This document shows, piece by piece, positions 7,668 to 15,660 of a stretch of 19,959 nt of DNA. Below the pieces are notes generated by a model. It saw only the letters and a list, made by a program, of their open reading frames with translations. It searched no databases and had not been told where the DNA came from. The stretch is from an uncultured Bermanella sp. (GTDB taxonomy: Bacteria; Pseudomonadota; Gammaproteobacteria; Pseudomonadales; Oceanobacteraceae): NCBI GenBank assembly GCA_913054445.1, contig CAJXIK010000007.1, positions 1-19,959 of the forward strand, read 5' to 3'. How positions within the stretch are numbered: the stretch's first letter is position 1; every line of letters begins with the position of its first letter. Both the position numbers and the translations under genes were made by a program.

Positions 7668-8483
7668 ATGCAGCCCAATTACGCAAGCGTAATCCAGCTG
7701 GCCCGCAAAGCGGGTGCTGCGATCCTAGAGATTTACCATCGCAGTGAATTCACCGTGATTGAGAAACACGATGCCAGCCCATTAACCCAGGCCGACATCG
7801 CCTCTAATCATGTATTGGAAGCCGGTCTCAAGGACATCCTCGATGTGCCTGTCATCAGCGAAGAGACCGAGCTCCCCAAGCAAGAGCAACGGGCCCAGTG
7901 GCCTCTGTTCTGGCTCATCGACCCCCTCGATGGCACCAAAGAATTCATCGACCGCAACGGCGAATTCACCATCAACATCGCCCTCATAGAGCAAGGGGAG
8001 CCTGTATTTGGCTTAATTTATGTGCCGGTCAGCGACCACTGTTATTACGGTGGAGACGGCAAGGCCTTCCTGAAGGTGGGAAGCGAGCCCGCCTCCCTGC
8101 TGAAGACCTTCAGCCCCCTTAAGCGCATCCGCGAGCACGACTCCATAAACCTGTACGCCAGCCGCCGCCACGCCAGCGAACAGCTGGTACACCTGTGCAA
8201 CCGCCTAGAAGAGAAGCTGGCTCAGGTGCAACTGGTCTCGCTTGGCAGCTCCATTAAGTTTGCTTATCTCGCAGCAGGCCAAGGGGACGTCTACCCTAGG
8301 TATGGCAATGTCAGCGAATGGGACATCGCCGCCGGGCACGCCATCTTACGCTGTGTGGGTGGGGACATTTTAAGCAAGCAATACGAATCCATTCAATATG
8401 GGCGCAAGCCTTCCATGATCGTTCCCGGCTTTTTTGCCGTGTCTTATGTGGACTTCGACTGGCGTCCACTATTGTTAACCTAA
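7668..8483 (+). CDS. cysQ: 3'(2'),5'-bisphosphate nucleotidase CysQ
   Basis: CysQ removes the 3'-phosphate from PAP, the by-product of sulfate activation and of phosphopantetheine transfer, and so prevents its toxicity. The 271-residue protein has the inositol-monophosphatase-family metal motifs: SEET near 64-67, WLIDPLDGTKEF at 82-93, and SEWDIAAGHAIL at 216-227. AGGA lies about 8 nt before the ATG. It is translated directly after nudE with a 3-nt gap, forming a two-gene nucleotide clean-up operon. All catalytic positions visible in the motifs are intact. Confidence 0.95.
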   Translation: MQPNYASVIQLARKAGAAILEIYHRSEFTVIEKHDASPLTQADIASNHVLEAGLKDILDVPVISEETELPKQEQRAQWPLFWLIDPLDGTKEFIDRNGEFTINIALIEQGEPVFGLIYVPVSDHCYYGGDGKAFLKVGSEPASLLKTFSPLKRIREHDSINLYASRRHASEQLVHLCNRLEEKLAQVQLVSLGSSIKFAYLAAGQGDVYPRYGNVSEWDIAAGHAILRCVGGDILSKQYESIQYGRKPSMIVPGFFAVSYVDFDWRPLLLT

Positions 8484-8626
8484 GACGATTATTAACCTGT
8501 CACGCCTGCCTAATCTCTGCTTATTCATTATTGGTTGTTTTTTAGTCAAAACTAATCCAAGCATAAACCTACTAAGCCTTAAAGCTTAACTATGCTTTAG
8601 ACACGAACAGACGGATAGGCTGCCCC

Positions 8627-8842
8627 ATGACGTACCGTATTCACCCTAAAATTTATCGTCTAGAGCACGAAATTCGTACTTTACAGCGCCACATGCAAAA
8701 CGCCCAACGACGCATAGGCATGAGCAATCCAGCCATATTGCACAACTACCGTGAGATGATTCATAACCGTGAGGAGCTAGTACAGATGCTAACCATGCAG
8801 CTGGAGATTCCTACCCTGCACGCGGTAGAAGTAACCGGCTAA
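8627..8842 (+). CDS. Small uncharacterised helical protein
   Basis: I do not recognise this 71-residue protein. It is rich in Arg, His, Glu and Met, has no signal peptide or membrane segment, and looks almost entirely helical. Heptad-like spacing of Ile/Leu/Met (for example LEHEIRTLQRHMQ and REELVQMLTMQLEI) suggests a short coiled coil. ATAGG lies about 9 nt before the ATG. The 143-bp gap after cysQ suggests an independent transcription unit. It converges with the CheY-like gene; between them lies a weak 6-bp GGGAGG/CCTCCC hairpin (8847-8852 with 8876-8881) without a T-run. It is likely a real gene, judging from frame integrity and the ribosome-binding site. Confidence 0.6.
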   Translation: MTYRIHPKIYRLEHEIRTLQRHMQNAQRRIGMSNPAILHNYREMIHNREELVQMLTMQLEIPTLHAVEVTG

Positions 8843-8900
8843 TAGCGGGAGGTACTTGGCCATTGCGGCGCTGCCCCTCCCTCTGCTCTCAGACCAATCT

Positions 8901-9263
8901 TTAACCGATAGTTCTTTCCACGGCTCTTAACAGGCGATCCTTATCCACCGGCTTGGCTATCCAGCCGGTGGCACCTATGGTCTTGGCCTTTTGCTTCTTG
9001 TAATCGGCGGTCTCTGTGGTGATCACCAGTATGGGTTTGGTCTTGTATTCATCTAGACGCCTAAGATGGCTCACTAGGCTCATGCCGCCCATCTCGGGCA
9101 TGTTTAAATCGGTAATCACTAAATCCACGTTGTGACCCCGTGCAAAGTCCAATGCCAAGCGACCGTTCTCAAACAAAAACACGGTATGACCTGCGCTCTC
9201 CAGCACCACCTGCATGAGAGTACGAATAGCCACGCTGTCGTCCACCGCTATAATATTTGCCAT
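8901..9263 (-). CDS. Single-domain CheY-like response regulator
   Basis: This 120-residue receiver domain has no output domain. All receiver landmarks are present: the acidic pair Asp8-Asp9 (VDDS), phospho-acceptor Asp52 (VITDLNMPEMGG), the conserved Thr near residue 83 (ITTET), and Lys104 (IAKPV). A strong AGGTGACCT sequence immediately before the ATG supports the start. Such stand-alone receivers act through protein-protein contacts, for example with a flagellar motor or a histidine kinase phosphorelay. The LNMPEMGG and ATGWIAKPV sequences are chemotaxis-type. No kinase or chemotaxis gene is nearby, so its partner cannot be named. It lies downstream of lrgAB on the same strand, separated by 128 bp, and so is probably transcribed separately. 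Confidence 0.92.
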   Translation of the reverse strand: MANIIAVDDSVAIRTLMQVVLESAGHTVFLFENGRLALDFARGHNVDLVITDLNMPEMGGMSLVSHLRRLDEYKTKPILVITTETADYKKQKAKTIGATGWIAKPVDKDRLLRAVERTIG

Positions 9264-9391
9264 AGGTCACCTGATACGTCCAAGGGGATAGATCGTTAAG
9301 GTAAGCATAGATCATTCTTATGCCGCTAAAGAAAAGAAACTCAATAGCCGGGCAGATCAACCGCTAAAGCTCTAAACAGGCGCATGGGCTT

Positions 9392-10093
9392 TCATGCTAA
9401 GAAAGGCAGAAGCAAGGCACACAAGACCCCCATGAAACTCATGCTCAGTGCCGCAAAGGCACCCTGTAGCGAGCCCATCTCTAGGGCACGAGCGGTGCCC
9501 ACGGCGTGCGCACACACACCCAGCGCAGTGCCTTGGGCGGCACCATGGGTTATGTTGAAGAGCTTAAATAACGCGGGGGCGATCAAGGAACCGAGGATGC
9601 CGGTAAACATCACTAAGGCAGCCGCCAACGCCGCCACACCACCGATGCCAGGCGCCACTTCCATGGCGATGGCGGTGGTGATGGACTTAGTCCACATGCT
9701 GTTCACGCTCACCTCACTGCCCTGCCCCAGCGCCACGATGGCCACCGCTAAGCCGACAGTAAAGGCACCTGCCACGAGGTTGCTCACCGTGAAGGCCAGC
9801 CAGTAGCGGCGCAGTAATTTAAAGTTCTCATACAGCGGCACCGCTAGGGCCACGATGGCCGGGCCCAGCAGCTGGCTTAGGAAGTAGGCGCTGTCCATGT
9901 AACGTTCATAGCTGAGGTTAGTGTACAGAATCACCCCGCATAGACTCACGACGCTCACTAACACTGGGTGCAACCAGGGTTGAGCGCCGCTGCGGCGATA
10001 CAAGAACAGCCCTAGCTGAAAACTCAGCAGGGTTAAGAATATGCCTAAATAAGGGCTCTGCCACAGGGCAGAGCAGGCCGCCTGCCAGTGCAT
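9392..10093 (-). CDS. lrgB: LrgB/CidB-family inner-membrane protein
   Basis: This polytopic membrane protein of 233 residues belongs to the LrgB family, partners of holin-like LrgA/CidA proteins implicated in murein hydrolase control and export of small metabolites. Family signatures include LLGPAIVALAVPLYENF and the SITTAIAMEVAPGIGGVAALAAALVMFTGILGS segment (given here as position about 135-170 of the protein). The C-terminal GAAQGTALGVCAHAVGTARALE segment completes the family pattern. Several hydrophobic helices span the chain. It starts with a TAATG overlap with lrgA and has GGAG just upstream, so the two are co-translated. The physiological substrate in gammaproteobacteria is uncertain. 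Confidence 0.9.
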   Translation of the reverse strand: MHWQAACSALWQSPYLGIFLTLLSFQLGLFLYRRSGAQPWLHPVLVSVVSLCGVILYTNLSYERYMDSAYFLSQLLGPAIVALAVPLYENFKLLRRYWLAFTVSNLVAGAFTVGLAVAIVALGQGSEVSVNSMWTKSITTAIAMEVAPGIGGVAALAAALVMFTGILGSLIAPALFKLFNITHGAAQGTALGVCAHAVGTARALEMGSLQGAFAALSMSFMGVLCALLLPFLA

Positions 10094-10449
10094 TATTCTG
10101 CTCCCCGTTTTGTCCTAACTTTTAACAGCCTCTGCATGAGCAAGCCGCACAGGGGAATGCCCAACAGCAGGCTTAGCACCATGGCCACCACCAATAACCA
10201 GCCGTCTTGCTGCAACAGGTAGAAGTGGTTCACTATGCCCACGGAGGCTGGCACGATAAACAGGGGTAAGAAGGGCAACAGGGAATCGGCGGCACTTTTT
10301 AACGCGGGCGGTAATGAGCCCAGCCGCCATAAAAAAACAAACAGCAACAACATGCCAATAACCGAACCCGGAATGGGCCAGGCAAATAGCTGCGCGATGA
10401 ACTCCCCCCCTAAGAAGAAGGCCAGTAAGATAGTGATACCTTTAAGCAT
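10093..10449 (-). CDS. lrgA: LrgA/CidA-family holin-like protein
   Basis: This 118-residue membrane protein shows four predicted transmembrane helices and the family pattern: GGEFIAQLFAWPIPGSVIGMLLLF near the N-terminus, then LLPFLPLFIVPASVGI, ending in a basic cytoplasmic tail KVRTKRGAE. LrgA and LrgB typically form a pair; here they overlap by one base (TAATG). No obvious Shine-Dalgarno precedes the ATG. The upstream 152 bp up to the enoyl-CoA hydratase gene hold two hairpins and a DnaA-box-like sequence. A LytSR-type regulator is not present in the window. Confidence 0.88.
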   Translation of the reverse strand: MLKGITILLAFFLGGEFIAQLFAWPIPGSVIGMLLLFVFLWRLGSLPPALKSAADSLLPFLPLFIVPASVGIVNHFYLLQQDGWLLVVAMVLSLLLGIPLCGLLMQRLLKVRTKRGAE

Positions 10450-10488
10450 GTGCGGTGATTTTAACCAATTTAAGTAAAGTAGCCAGTA

Positions 10489-10509
10489 GCCGCCAGCTAG
10501 CGGCCGCTA
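10489..10509. repeat. Short GC-rich palindromes upstream of lrgA
   Basis: GCCGC (10489-10493) pairs with GCGGC (10500-10504), and TAGCGGCCGCTA (10498-10509) is a perfect 12-bp palindrome. These overlap and are mutually exclusive as hairpins. No function is evident. They lie in the probable leader or promoter zone of lrgA. Confidence 0.4.
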
Positions 10510-10525
10510 TCCCAACGTTATACAG

Positions 10526-10556
10526 AAAGTTATCCACAGAATCCGTGGGTAACTTT
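10526..10556. terminator. Terminator-like hairpin containing a DnaA box
   Basis: A 12-position stem pairs AAAGTTATCCAC (10526-10537) with GTGGGTAACTTT (10545-10556) around a 7-nt loop; one pair is T/G. The right arm continues into TTT on the plus strand. In context it could end the enoyl-CoA hydratase transcript (minus strand), 45 nt past its stop, though the U-run on that strand is short. The left arm contains TTATCCACA (10530-10538), a perfect match to the DnaA-box consensus. Confidence 0.45.
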
Positions 10557-10601
10557 TTTGCATAATGCCGCGAGACGAGGTCGTGCGAGGTGCGGGTCAG
10601 C

Positions 10602-11360
10602 CTAGAAGCTGGAGAAATCTGGGGCACGCTTCTCCATGAAGGCGCTAAGTGCTTCCTTGGCCTCTGCGCTCTTCAGCATCTCACCGAAGCTGATGATTTC
10701 TTCTACCATGCGCACCTCTAGGTCGGCGGCGTAACTTTGCTTCAACAGGGCCTTGGCCTTGATCATGGCACCCGGCGCCTTCAATGACAGCTTTTTGGCG
10801 ATCTTCTGCGCGTGTGCCTGCACCTCGTCGGCGGCTACCACCTTATTCACTAGCCCCACCTGAGCGGCCTTGTCGCTGCTAAATATGTCCGCCACCATCA
10901 ATAATTCGGCGGCCTGGCTGTGCCCCATGAGCTGCGGAAACAACAGGCTAGAACCCCCTTCTGGGCAAGCACCTAGATCCACAAACGGCAACTTAAAACG
11001 GGCGTCTTGAGCCGCCACCACGTAATCACAATGCGCCAGCATGGTCGTGCCTATGCCCACCGCCAAACCGTTAATGGCCACCACTACCGGCTTAGGGAAG
11101 CGCAACAGCGCCAGCAAGAACTTAAGTACCGGCGGGTTGTTACCACTGGGTGGCTTACTCATGAATTCGGCGAGGTCGTTGCCGCTGGTGAAGTGATCTC
11201 CCGCCCCGCTAAACAGCACCACCCGTACTTCTTTGTTGTCGCTGCCATCTAGCAAGGCCTTCTCGGCGGCTAAATACATGGCATCGGTGATGGCATTCAT
11301 CTTGTCGCTGCGATCAAAACAGATGCTTAGAATCTTATCTTCCAGTTGCGTGGTGATCAT
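10602..11360 (-). CDS. Enoyl-CoA hydratase/isomerase family protein
   Basis: This crotonase-fold protein of 252 residues, complete for the family, acts on enoyl-CoA thioesters in fatty-acid or related catabolism. The oxyanion-hole segments are FTSGNDLAEF near 57-66 and INGLAVGIGTTML near 96-108. The LPFVDLGACPEGGSS stretch near 124-138, with Glu134, resembles Delta3,Delta2-enoyl-CoA isomerases (ECI type). Those have a PEG.SS catalytic glutamate, unlike the two-glutamate pattern of true hydratases. An isomerase-like role is therefore favoured, but the exact substrate is unknown. A good TAGGAG lies about 7 nt upstream of the ATG. It is divergent from hemC and appears monocistronic. Confidence 0.88.
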   Translation of the reverse strand: MITTQLEDKILSICFDRSDKMNAITDAMYLAAEKALLDGSDNKEVRVVLFSGAGDHFTSGNDLAEFMSKPPSGNNPPVLKFLLALLRFPKPVVVAINGLAVGIGTTMLAHCDYVVAAQDARFKLPFVDLGACPEGGSSLLFPQLMGHSQAAELLMVADIFSSDKAAQVGLVNKVVAADEVQAHAQKIAKKLSLKAPGAMIKAKALLKQSYAADLEVRMVEEIISFGEMLKSAEAKEALSAFMEKRAPDFSSF

Positions 11361-11521
11361 ACGCGGCTCCTATCTATGCTACTTATTAAAAAGAGGGTGA
11401 CACTATTATTGTAATTTTCGCGACACAGCTTAGCAGTTGTTACTGATTTAGGCCCTGAAATTTATGGCGCAGTGCCGTATCATGACGCGCATATTAATGT
11501 GTGACCCTAAAGGTTCCCAAC

Positions 11522-12454
11522 ATGTCTGTACTACGCATCGCCACGCGCAAGAGCAAGCTCGCACTATGGCAGGCCGAATTCGTTAAGGCTCAGCTGCAAA
11601 AATTCCACCCAGAATTAACCGTGGAACTCGTCACCTTCACCACCCAGGGCGACAAAATTCTCGACACCCCCTTGGCCAAAATTGGCGGCAAGGGCTTGTT
11701 TGTGAAGGAACTAGAAGTGGCCATGCTCGATGGCCGTGCCGACATCGCGGTACACAGCATGAAAGATGTGCCCATGGACTTCCCAGCGGGTTTAGGGCTC
11801 GAGGTAATCTGTGAACGTGAAGACCCCACCGACGCCTTCGTATCCAACCGCTATGCGCGTTTCGCCGACTTGCCCCAAGGCGCTCATGTGGGCACCTCTA
11901 GTTTGCGCCGCCAGTGCCAGCTCTTGGCAGCCCGCCCCGATCTGAAAATTAGCAGCCTGCGGGGCAACGTGCAGACCCGCTTAGGCAAGCTCGACAACGG
12001 CGATTACGATGCCATCATCCTCGCCAGCGCAGGCCTCATTCGCCTCGAATTAAAAGATCGCATCGCCCAGTCCATCGACGACGACATTAGCCTGCCCGCC
12101 GGAGGCCAGGGGGCCGTGGGCATCGAGTGTCGCGTAGACGACGCCACCACTAAGGCGCTGCTGGCACCGTTAAACCACCCCCATACCGCCCACCGAGTGG
12201 TGAGCGAGCGCGCCATGAACAAGCGCTTAAACGGCGGCTGCCAGGTGCCCATCGCCTGTTACGCCACCCTCGACGGTGATGAACTCACATTACGCGGCCT
12301 CGTGGGCAGCGAAAACGGTGACGAGATTATTCGCACGCAGGTGACAGGAAGCGCCAGCCAAGCACAACAACTGGGCATAAAGGCGGCCGAAAACCTGTTA
12401 GAGCAAGGCGCTGCACGCATTCTCAGTGCCGTCTATGGGCATAAGATAGACTGA
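11522..12454 (+). CDS. hemC: Porphobilinogen deaminase (hydroxymethylbilane synthase)
   Basis: HemC polymerises four porphobilinogens into hydroxymethylbilane in the cytosol. With the ATG at 11522 it has 310 residues, the normal length, starting MSVLRIATRKSKLALWQAEFV. The dipyrromethane-cofactor cysteine is Cys240 (NGGCQVP) and the catalytic aspartate is Asp82 (HSMKDVP). The arginine-rich SSLRRQCQLL and SLRGNVQTRLGKL segments are also present. An upstream in-frame GTG at 11501 would add seven residues, but AAAGG 8 nt before 11522 and homology favour the ATG. It leads the hemCDXY operon; its stop overlaps the hemD start by one base. Confidence 0.97.
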   Translation: MSVLRIATRKSKLALWQAEFVKAQLQKFHPELTVELVTFTTQGDKILDTPLAKIGGKGLFVKELEVAMLDGRADIAVHSMKDVPMDFPAGLGLEVICEREDPTDAFVSNRYARFADLPQGAHVGTSSLRRQCQLLAARPDLKISSLRGNVQTRLGKLDNGDYDAIILASAGLIRLELKDRIAQSIDDDISLPAGGQGAVGIECRVDDATTKALLAPLNHPHTAHRVVSERAMNKRLNGGCQVPIACYATLDGDELTLRGLVGSENGDEIIRTQVTGSASQAQQLGIKAAENLLEQGAARILSAVYGHKID

Positions 12455-13221
12455 TGAATAACCCCTCTCGCTCCCTGTTATTTACCCGCCCCCAAGGGCA
12501 AGGGGAAGACCTAGTGCAGGCGTTGGATGCGGCTGGCTGGCATTGTGTGCGCCAGCCCTTGCTAAAAATCATGCCGTTCACGCCGCAGCAAGGCTCGGCA
12601 TTTCAGGCCATTAAATCTAACATCATGAACCTCGACCGCTATGACGTGGTGATCAGCGTGAGCGGCAACGCCTCCGCCCAGGCGGTCGAGTGGATAGATC
12701 AATACTGGCCGCAGATGCCGCAAGGAATTCACTGGCTAGCGGTGGGGCCCAGCTCCGCCGCAGCCTTTAAGGCACTGGGCATCGAGGTGGCGACTCCGCC
12801 GGGTAACCACAGCGAAGGCCTGCTGGCACTACCAGCATTGCAGCAGATGGCGCACAAAAAAGTGCTTATCTTGCGCGGCCAGGGTGGCCGCGAATTGCTG
12901 GCCAACACCTTGCGGGAGCGTGGTGCCGAGGTCGATTATTGCGAGCTCTATCAGCGTCAGGCCATCCCCTTCGCAGCTGGTCAGCTGGCCACCCTACTCA
13001 GGGAAAGGCAAATACATTATGCTCTGATTACCAGTGGCGAAATGGCCGAACAGCTGGCGCAACAGCTGCCGAGTGCAGCACAACGTTTAGACTTACAGTT
13101 AATTGTGCCCAGCAAGCGCATTCAAGATATGGCCACGACCTTAGGCTTTAGCCGCGTGGCGGTGTGTGGACACATTCAAGCAGCGACGCTGCTGGCCTGC
13201 CTAAACGCCTTGCCAGCCTAA
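12454..13221 (+). CDS. hemD: Uroporphyrinogen-III synthase
   Basis: HemD cyclises hydroxymethylbilane with inversion of ring D to give uroporphyrinogen III. The 255-residue protein has the two-lobed family pattern: an N-terminal LLFTRPQGQGEDLVQALDAAGW, a central DVVISVSGNASAQAV and VGPSSAAAFKALG, KVLILRGQGGRELLANTLRERGAEVDYCELYQR (protein positions about 133-166), and a C-terminal YALITSGEMAEQL. HemD sequences are poorly conserved, so the call rests on this pattern plus the immediate hemC context. It starts in a TGATG overlap with hemC, so it is translationally coupled. Confidence 0.93.
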   Translation: MNNPSRSLLFTRPQGQGEDLVQALDAAGWHCVRQPLLKIMPFTPQQGSAFQAIKSNIMNLDRYDVVISVSGNASAQAVEWIDQYWPQMPQGIHWLAVGPSSAAAFKALGIEVATPPGNHSEGLLALPALQQMAHKKVLILRGQGGRELLANTLRERGAEVDYCELYQRQAIPFAAGQLATLLRERQIHYALITSGEMAEQLAQQLPSAAQRLDLQLIVPSKRIQDMATTLGFSRVAVCGHIQAATLLACLNALPA

Positions 13222-13246
13222 TTAACGCTACTTCATCTATTTTAAA

Positions 13247-13271
13247 GGGCCGCTCTTTATCTAAACGGCCC
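13247..13271 (+). other. Hairpin in the hemD-hemX gap
   Basis: GGGCCG (13247-13252) pairs with CGGCCC (13266-13271) around a 13-nt AT-rich loop, between the hemD stop and the hemX start. It has no following T-run, so it is not a canonical terminator. It could reduce read-through or stabilise an mRNA end; no function is shown. Confidence 0.3.
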
Positions 13272-13300
13272 AGTTAGCAAACCACACTAGGGAACCGCAC

Positions 13301-14377
13301 ATGAGTGACAAGCAGACACCTATCCCTTCGGCAAACAACGGCCCAACCCAGGCCGCCAGCGCCCCCGTGCGCGCCGGCAATAATAAAGCCATCTATCTTG
13401 TAGCCACCCTCTTTACCCTGCTACTGCTGGCGGCCGTGGTTTTTTTCCAATATAGGATGGAAGCCTTAGTGAGCCACAACGGGGTGCTCGAACATCAAAT
13501 CACGAGCCTAGATCAACAGTCCCGTAGCCAGCTGGCAAAATCCATCGAGCAAAATTTAGAGCTGAACAAGATCACCCAGATGAACGCTCAGCTGCGCGCC
13601 ATGCAGCAAACTCTCAATCAAATTCCCGGCGCGCGCATGGATGACTGGAAGCTCGCCGAAGTGGAATACCTATTACGACTGGCCAACCAAAGAGTCAACC
13701 TGCAACATGAGCTGAGCGGGGCTTGGGCATTGTTCGATGCTGCCAACAAGATTCTGGCCGCCCTCGATGACCCTGCGCTATTAAGAGTGCGGGAAAAAAT
13801 CGCCGCAGAAATGCTGACCCTAAGTCAGGAAAAACAGCTCGACCGTCAGGGTATCTACACGCAAATTCAAGCCCTCAAGAGCCAAGTCCACCAGCAGATA
13901 CAGCCGCCCGCCACCTTTAATCCCAGCACCAACCAAATAACGAGCGCCGCGCCGCAGGACGATACCCTATGGCAACAACTAAGATCGCTGGTACAGGTTC
14001 GCTATACCGAGGACGCCTTCACGGCACCACTCAATGTTCAGCAGTACCAAATATTAGAACACAGCCTATTGCTCATGCTGGAACAAAGCCAGTGGGCGCT
14101 GCTCAAGGCCGACCAGAGCCTGTATGACAGCAGCCTCGGCAACGCCATCGACTGGCTCAATAAAAAACTGCGCCACCAGCAAGCACAGACATTAAGCACA
14201 CACTTGCAGCAGCTTAAAGATATCGACATTGCGCTGCACATCCCCGACGTGAGCGCCTCCCTGATGCTGTTACGCCAGACTCTAAATGATCGCACCTATG
14301 CACCCACTGCAAACGCGCCTAAGGCAAATGTTTCTAAGGCAGCCGCCGACAGCGTAACCGCGGGGCAAGCCCTATGA
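13301..14377 (+). CDS. hemX: HemX, membrane-anchored heme operon protein
   Basis: This 358-residue protein of the gammaproteobacterial HemX family has unknown biochemical function. A short cytoplasmic, Pro/Ala-rich N-terminus is followed by one transmembrane helix (about 30-50, AIYLVATLFTLLLLAAVVFFQ). A coiled coil spans about 55-110 (LEHQITSLDQQSRSQLAKS...), then comes a helical periplasmic domain with the conserved DWKLAEVEYLLRLANQRV. Many databases name this family uroporphyrinogen-III C-methyltransferase, but no SAM-binding methyltransferase domain is visible here. AGGGAA lies about 8 nt before the ATG. Its end overlaps hemY by 4 nt (ATGA). Confidence 0.93.
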   Translation: MSDKQTPIPSANNGPTQAASAPVRAGNNKAIYLVATLFTLLLLAAVVFFQYRMEALVSHNGVLEHQITSLDQQSRSQLAKSIEQNLELNKITQMNAQLRAMQQTLNQIPGARMDDWKLAEVEYLLRLANQRVNLQHELSGAWALFDAANKILAALDDPALLRVREKIAAEMLTLSQEKQLDRQGIYTQIQALKSQVHQQIQPPATFNPSTNQITSAAPQDDTLWQQLRSLVQVRYTEDAFTAPLNVQQYQILEHSLLLMLEQSQWALLKADQSLYDSSLGNAIDWLNKKLRHQQAQTLSTHLQQLKDIDIALHIPDVSASLMLLRQTLNDRTYAPTANAPKANVSKAAADSVTAGQAL

Positions 14378-15597
14378 ACCGCCGCTTAATATTCATCGTG
14401 GCGTTATTGCTGCTGGGCAGCGTGCTCGGGTTTTTCATGCAACAGGGCAGTGGCTATATCTTAATTAGCTTCCAGCACTGGGTCGTGGAAACCAGCCTGT
14501 GGGTGTTTGTCATGCTGCTCACGGCCAGCGTGATAGCCCTCTATATCACCATGCAATTGCTGGCGGGGCTCATGGGCAGCCGCCGAATCCTGTACAGCTG
14601 GCGCAATCAGCGCGGCATGAAACAGGCACTCAACAAAACCACCAGAGGCTTGGTCGCCTTGGCCGAGGGCAACTGGAAACAGAGTGAGAAGCTGCTCTTG
14701 GCGGGTGCCCATGGCGATGGTCAGGTCATCAATTACCTAGCGGCCGCTCGCGCCGCCCATCAGGCTGGGAACTATGAGCACAGCGATGCGCTCATGGCGC
14801 AAGCCATCGAGAGCACAAAGGGGGCCGAGCTAGCGGTGGGATTACAACAGAGCCGTTTGCAACTGGAACGCAAACAATACGAGCAAAGCCTAGCCACCTG
14901 CTTACGCCTCAAGAAGCAGTTTCCCAAGCACCAGTATGTCAACGAGATGCTGTTAAAGACTTACAGCGCGCTGGAAGACTGGCAAGGGGTCATCGGCCTC
15001 TTACCCAAGTTCAGTAAATACAATTTACTGCCCAGCAAACGCACCCTGAAAATAGAAGTGGAAGCCTACGGCAAGCAACTCGGACACCTATTACACAGCC
15101 GCAGCAACGCTGGCAAAGACCCTAAAGCCCTGCTCAAGGTGTGGCGTAGCATTCCGTCTCGTGTCCTTAAAAATGAAGATTTCATACCCTTGGCTAGCGC
15201 ATTCATCGAGTGCTTAATTACCCTTGGGGAGCATGTCAGCGCCGAGCGTGAATTACGCAAGCTACTCACCCATCACTGGAATCAGGAGCTAGTACGCTTG
15301 TATGGCTGCATCATGGGCGATAACGTGGAGGCGCAACTGGCCTTCATACAGGACAAGTTAAAACACCAGCCAGAGGATGCCATCTCGTTATTAACGCTGG
15401 GCCGTTTAAGCCTGAGTAATCAGCTGTTTGATGAGGCGCAAGGCTATTTCGAGCAGAGCCTAGAACGGGAAAACAGCCTAGAAACCCGCAGCGAATTAAG
15501 CCGCCTATACTTGGCAAAAGATGAGACACAAAAGGCGCTGGATATGTTGAGACAAGGGCTAGGACAGAAGCTACCGCGCTTACCCTTGCCTGCTTAG
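14374..15597 (+). CDS. hemY: HemY, TPR membrane protein of the heme operon
   Basis: This 407-residue gammaproteobacterial HemY has two N-terminal transmembrane helices (about 4-22 and 41-62). The HemY N-terminal domain (SRRILYSWRNQRGMKQALNK, then GLVALAEGNWKQSEKLL) follows, with tetratricopeptide-like helical repeats to the C-terminus (EDAISLLTLGRLSLSNQLFDEAQGYFEQSL region). It is not the protoporphyrinogen oxidase also called HemY in Bacillus. Its exact role is unknown; the pairing with HemX suggests a membrane scaffold for late heme synthesis. Its ATG overlaps the hemX stop by 4 nt. Repeat copy 4 begins 64 nt after its stop. Confidence 0.94.
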   Translation: MNRRLIFIVALLLLGSVLGFFMQQGSGYILISFQHWVVETSLWVFVMLLTASVIALYITMQLLAGLMGSRRILYSWRNQRGMKQALNKTTRGLVALAEGNWKQSEKLLLAGAHGDGQVINYLAAARAAHQAGNYEHSDALMAQAIESTKGAELAVGLQQSRLQLERKQYEQSLATCLRLKKQFPKHQYVNEMLLKTYSALEDWQGVIGLLPKFSKYNLLPSKRTLKIEVEAYGKQLGHLLHSRSNAGKDPKALLKVWRSIPSRVLKNEDFIPLASAFIECLITLGEHVSAERELRKLLTHHWNQELVRLYGCIMGDNVEAQLAFIQDKLKHQPEDAISLLTLGRLSLSNQLFDEAQGYFEQSLERENSLETRSELSRLYLAKDETQKALDMLRQGLGQKLPRLPLPA

Positions 15598-15660
15598 GCG
15601 GCATTTATTTACGCTACTGGGTTATTGGCCCACCTTATTCTAGCGGCCTCAATAAACTAG

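Noticed and set aside
8847..8881. GGGAGG/CCTCCC hairpin between the small protein gene and the CheY-like gene
   Set aside because: The stem is only 6 bp with a 23-nt loop and no T-run, too weak to call a terminator.
10442..10627. Minus-strand open frame of 61 codons between the enoyl-CoA hydratase gene and lrgA
   Set aside because: It overlaps both the hydratase end and the lrgA start in other frames, crosses two hairpins and has no ribosome-binding site.
13301..14377. HemX as uroporphyrinogen-III C-methyltransferase
   Set aside because: This is a common database label, but the protein has one membrane helix, a coiled coil and no SAM-methyltransferase motifs.
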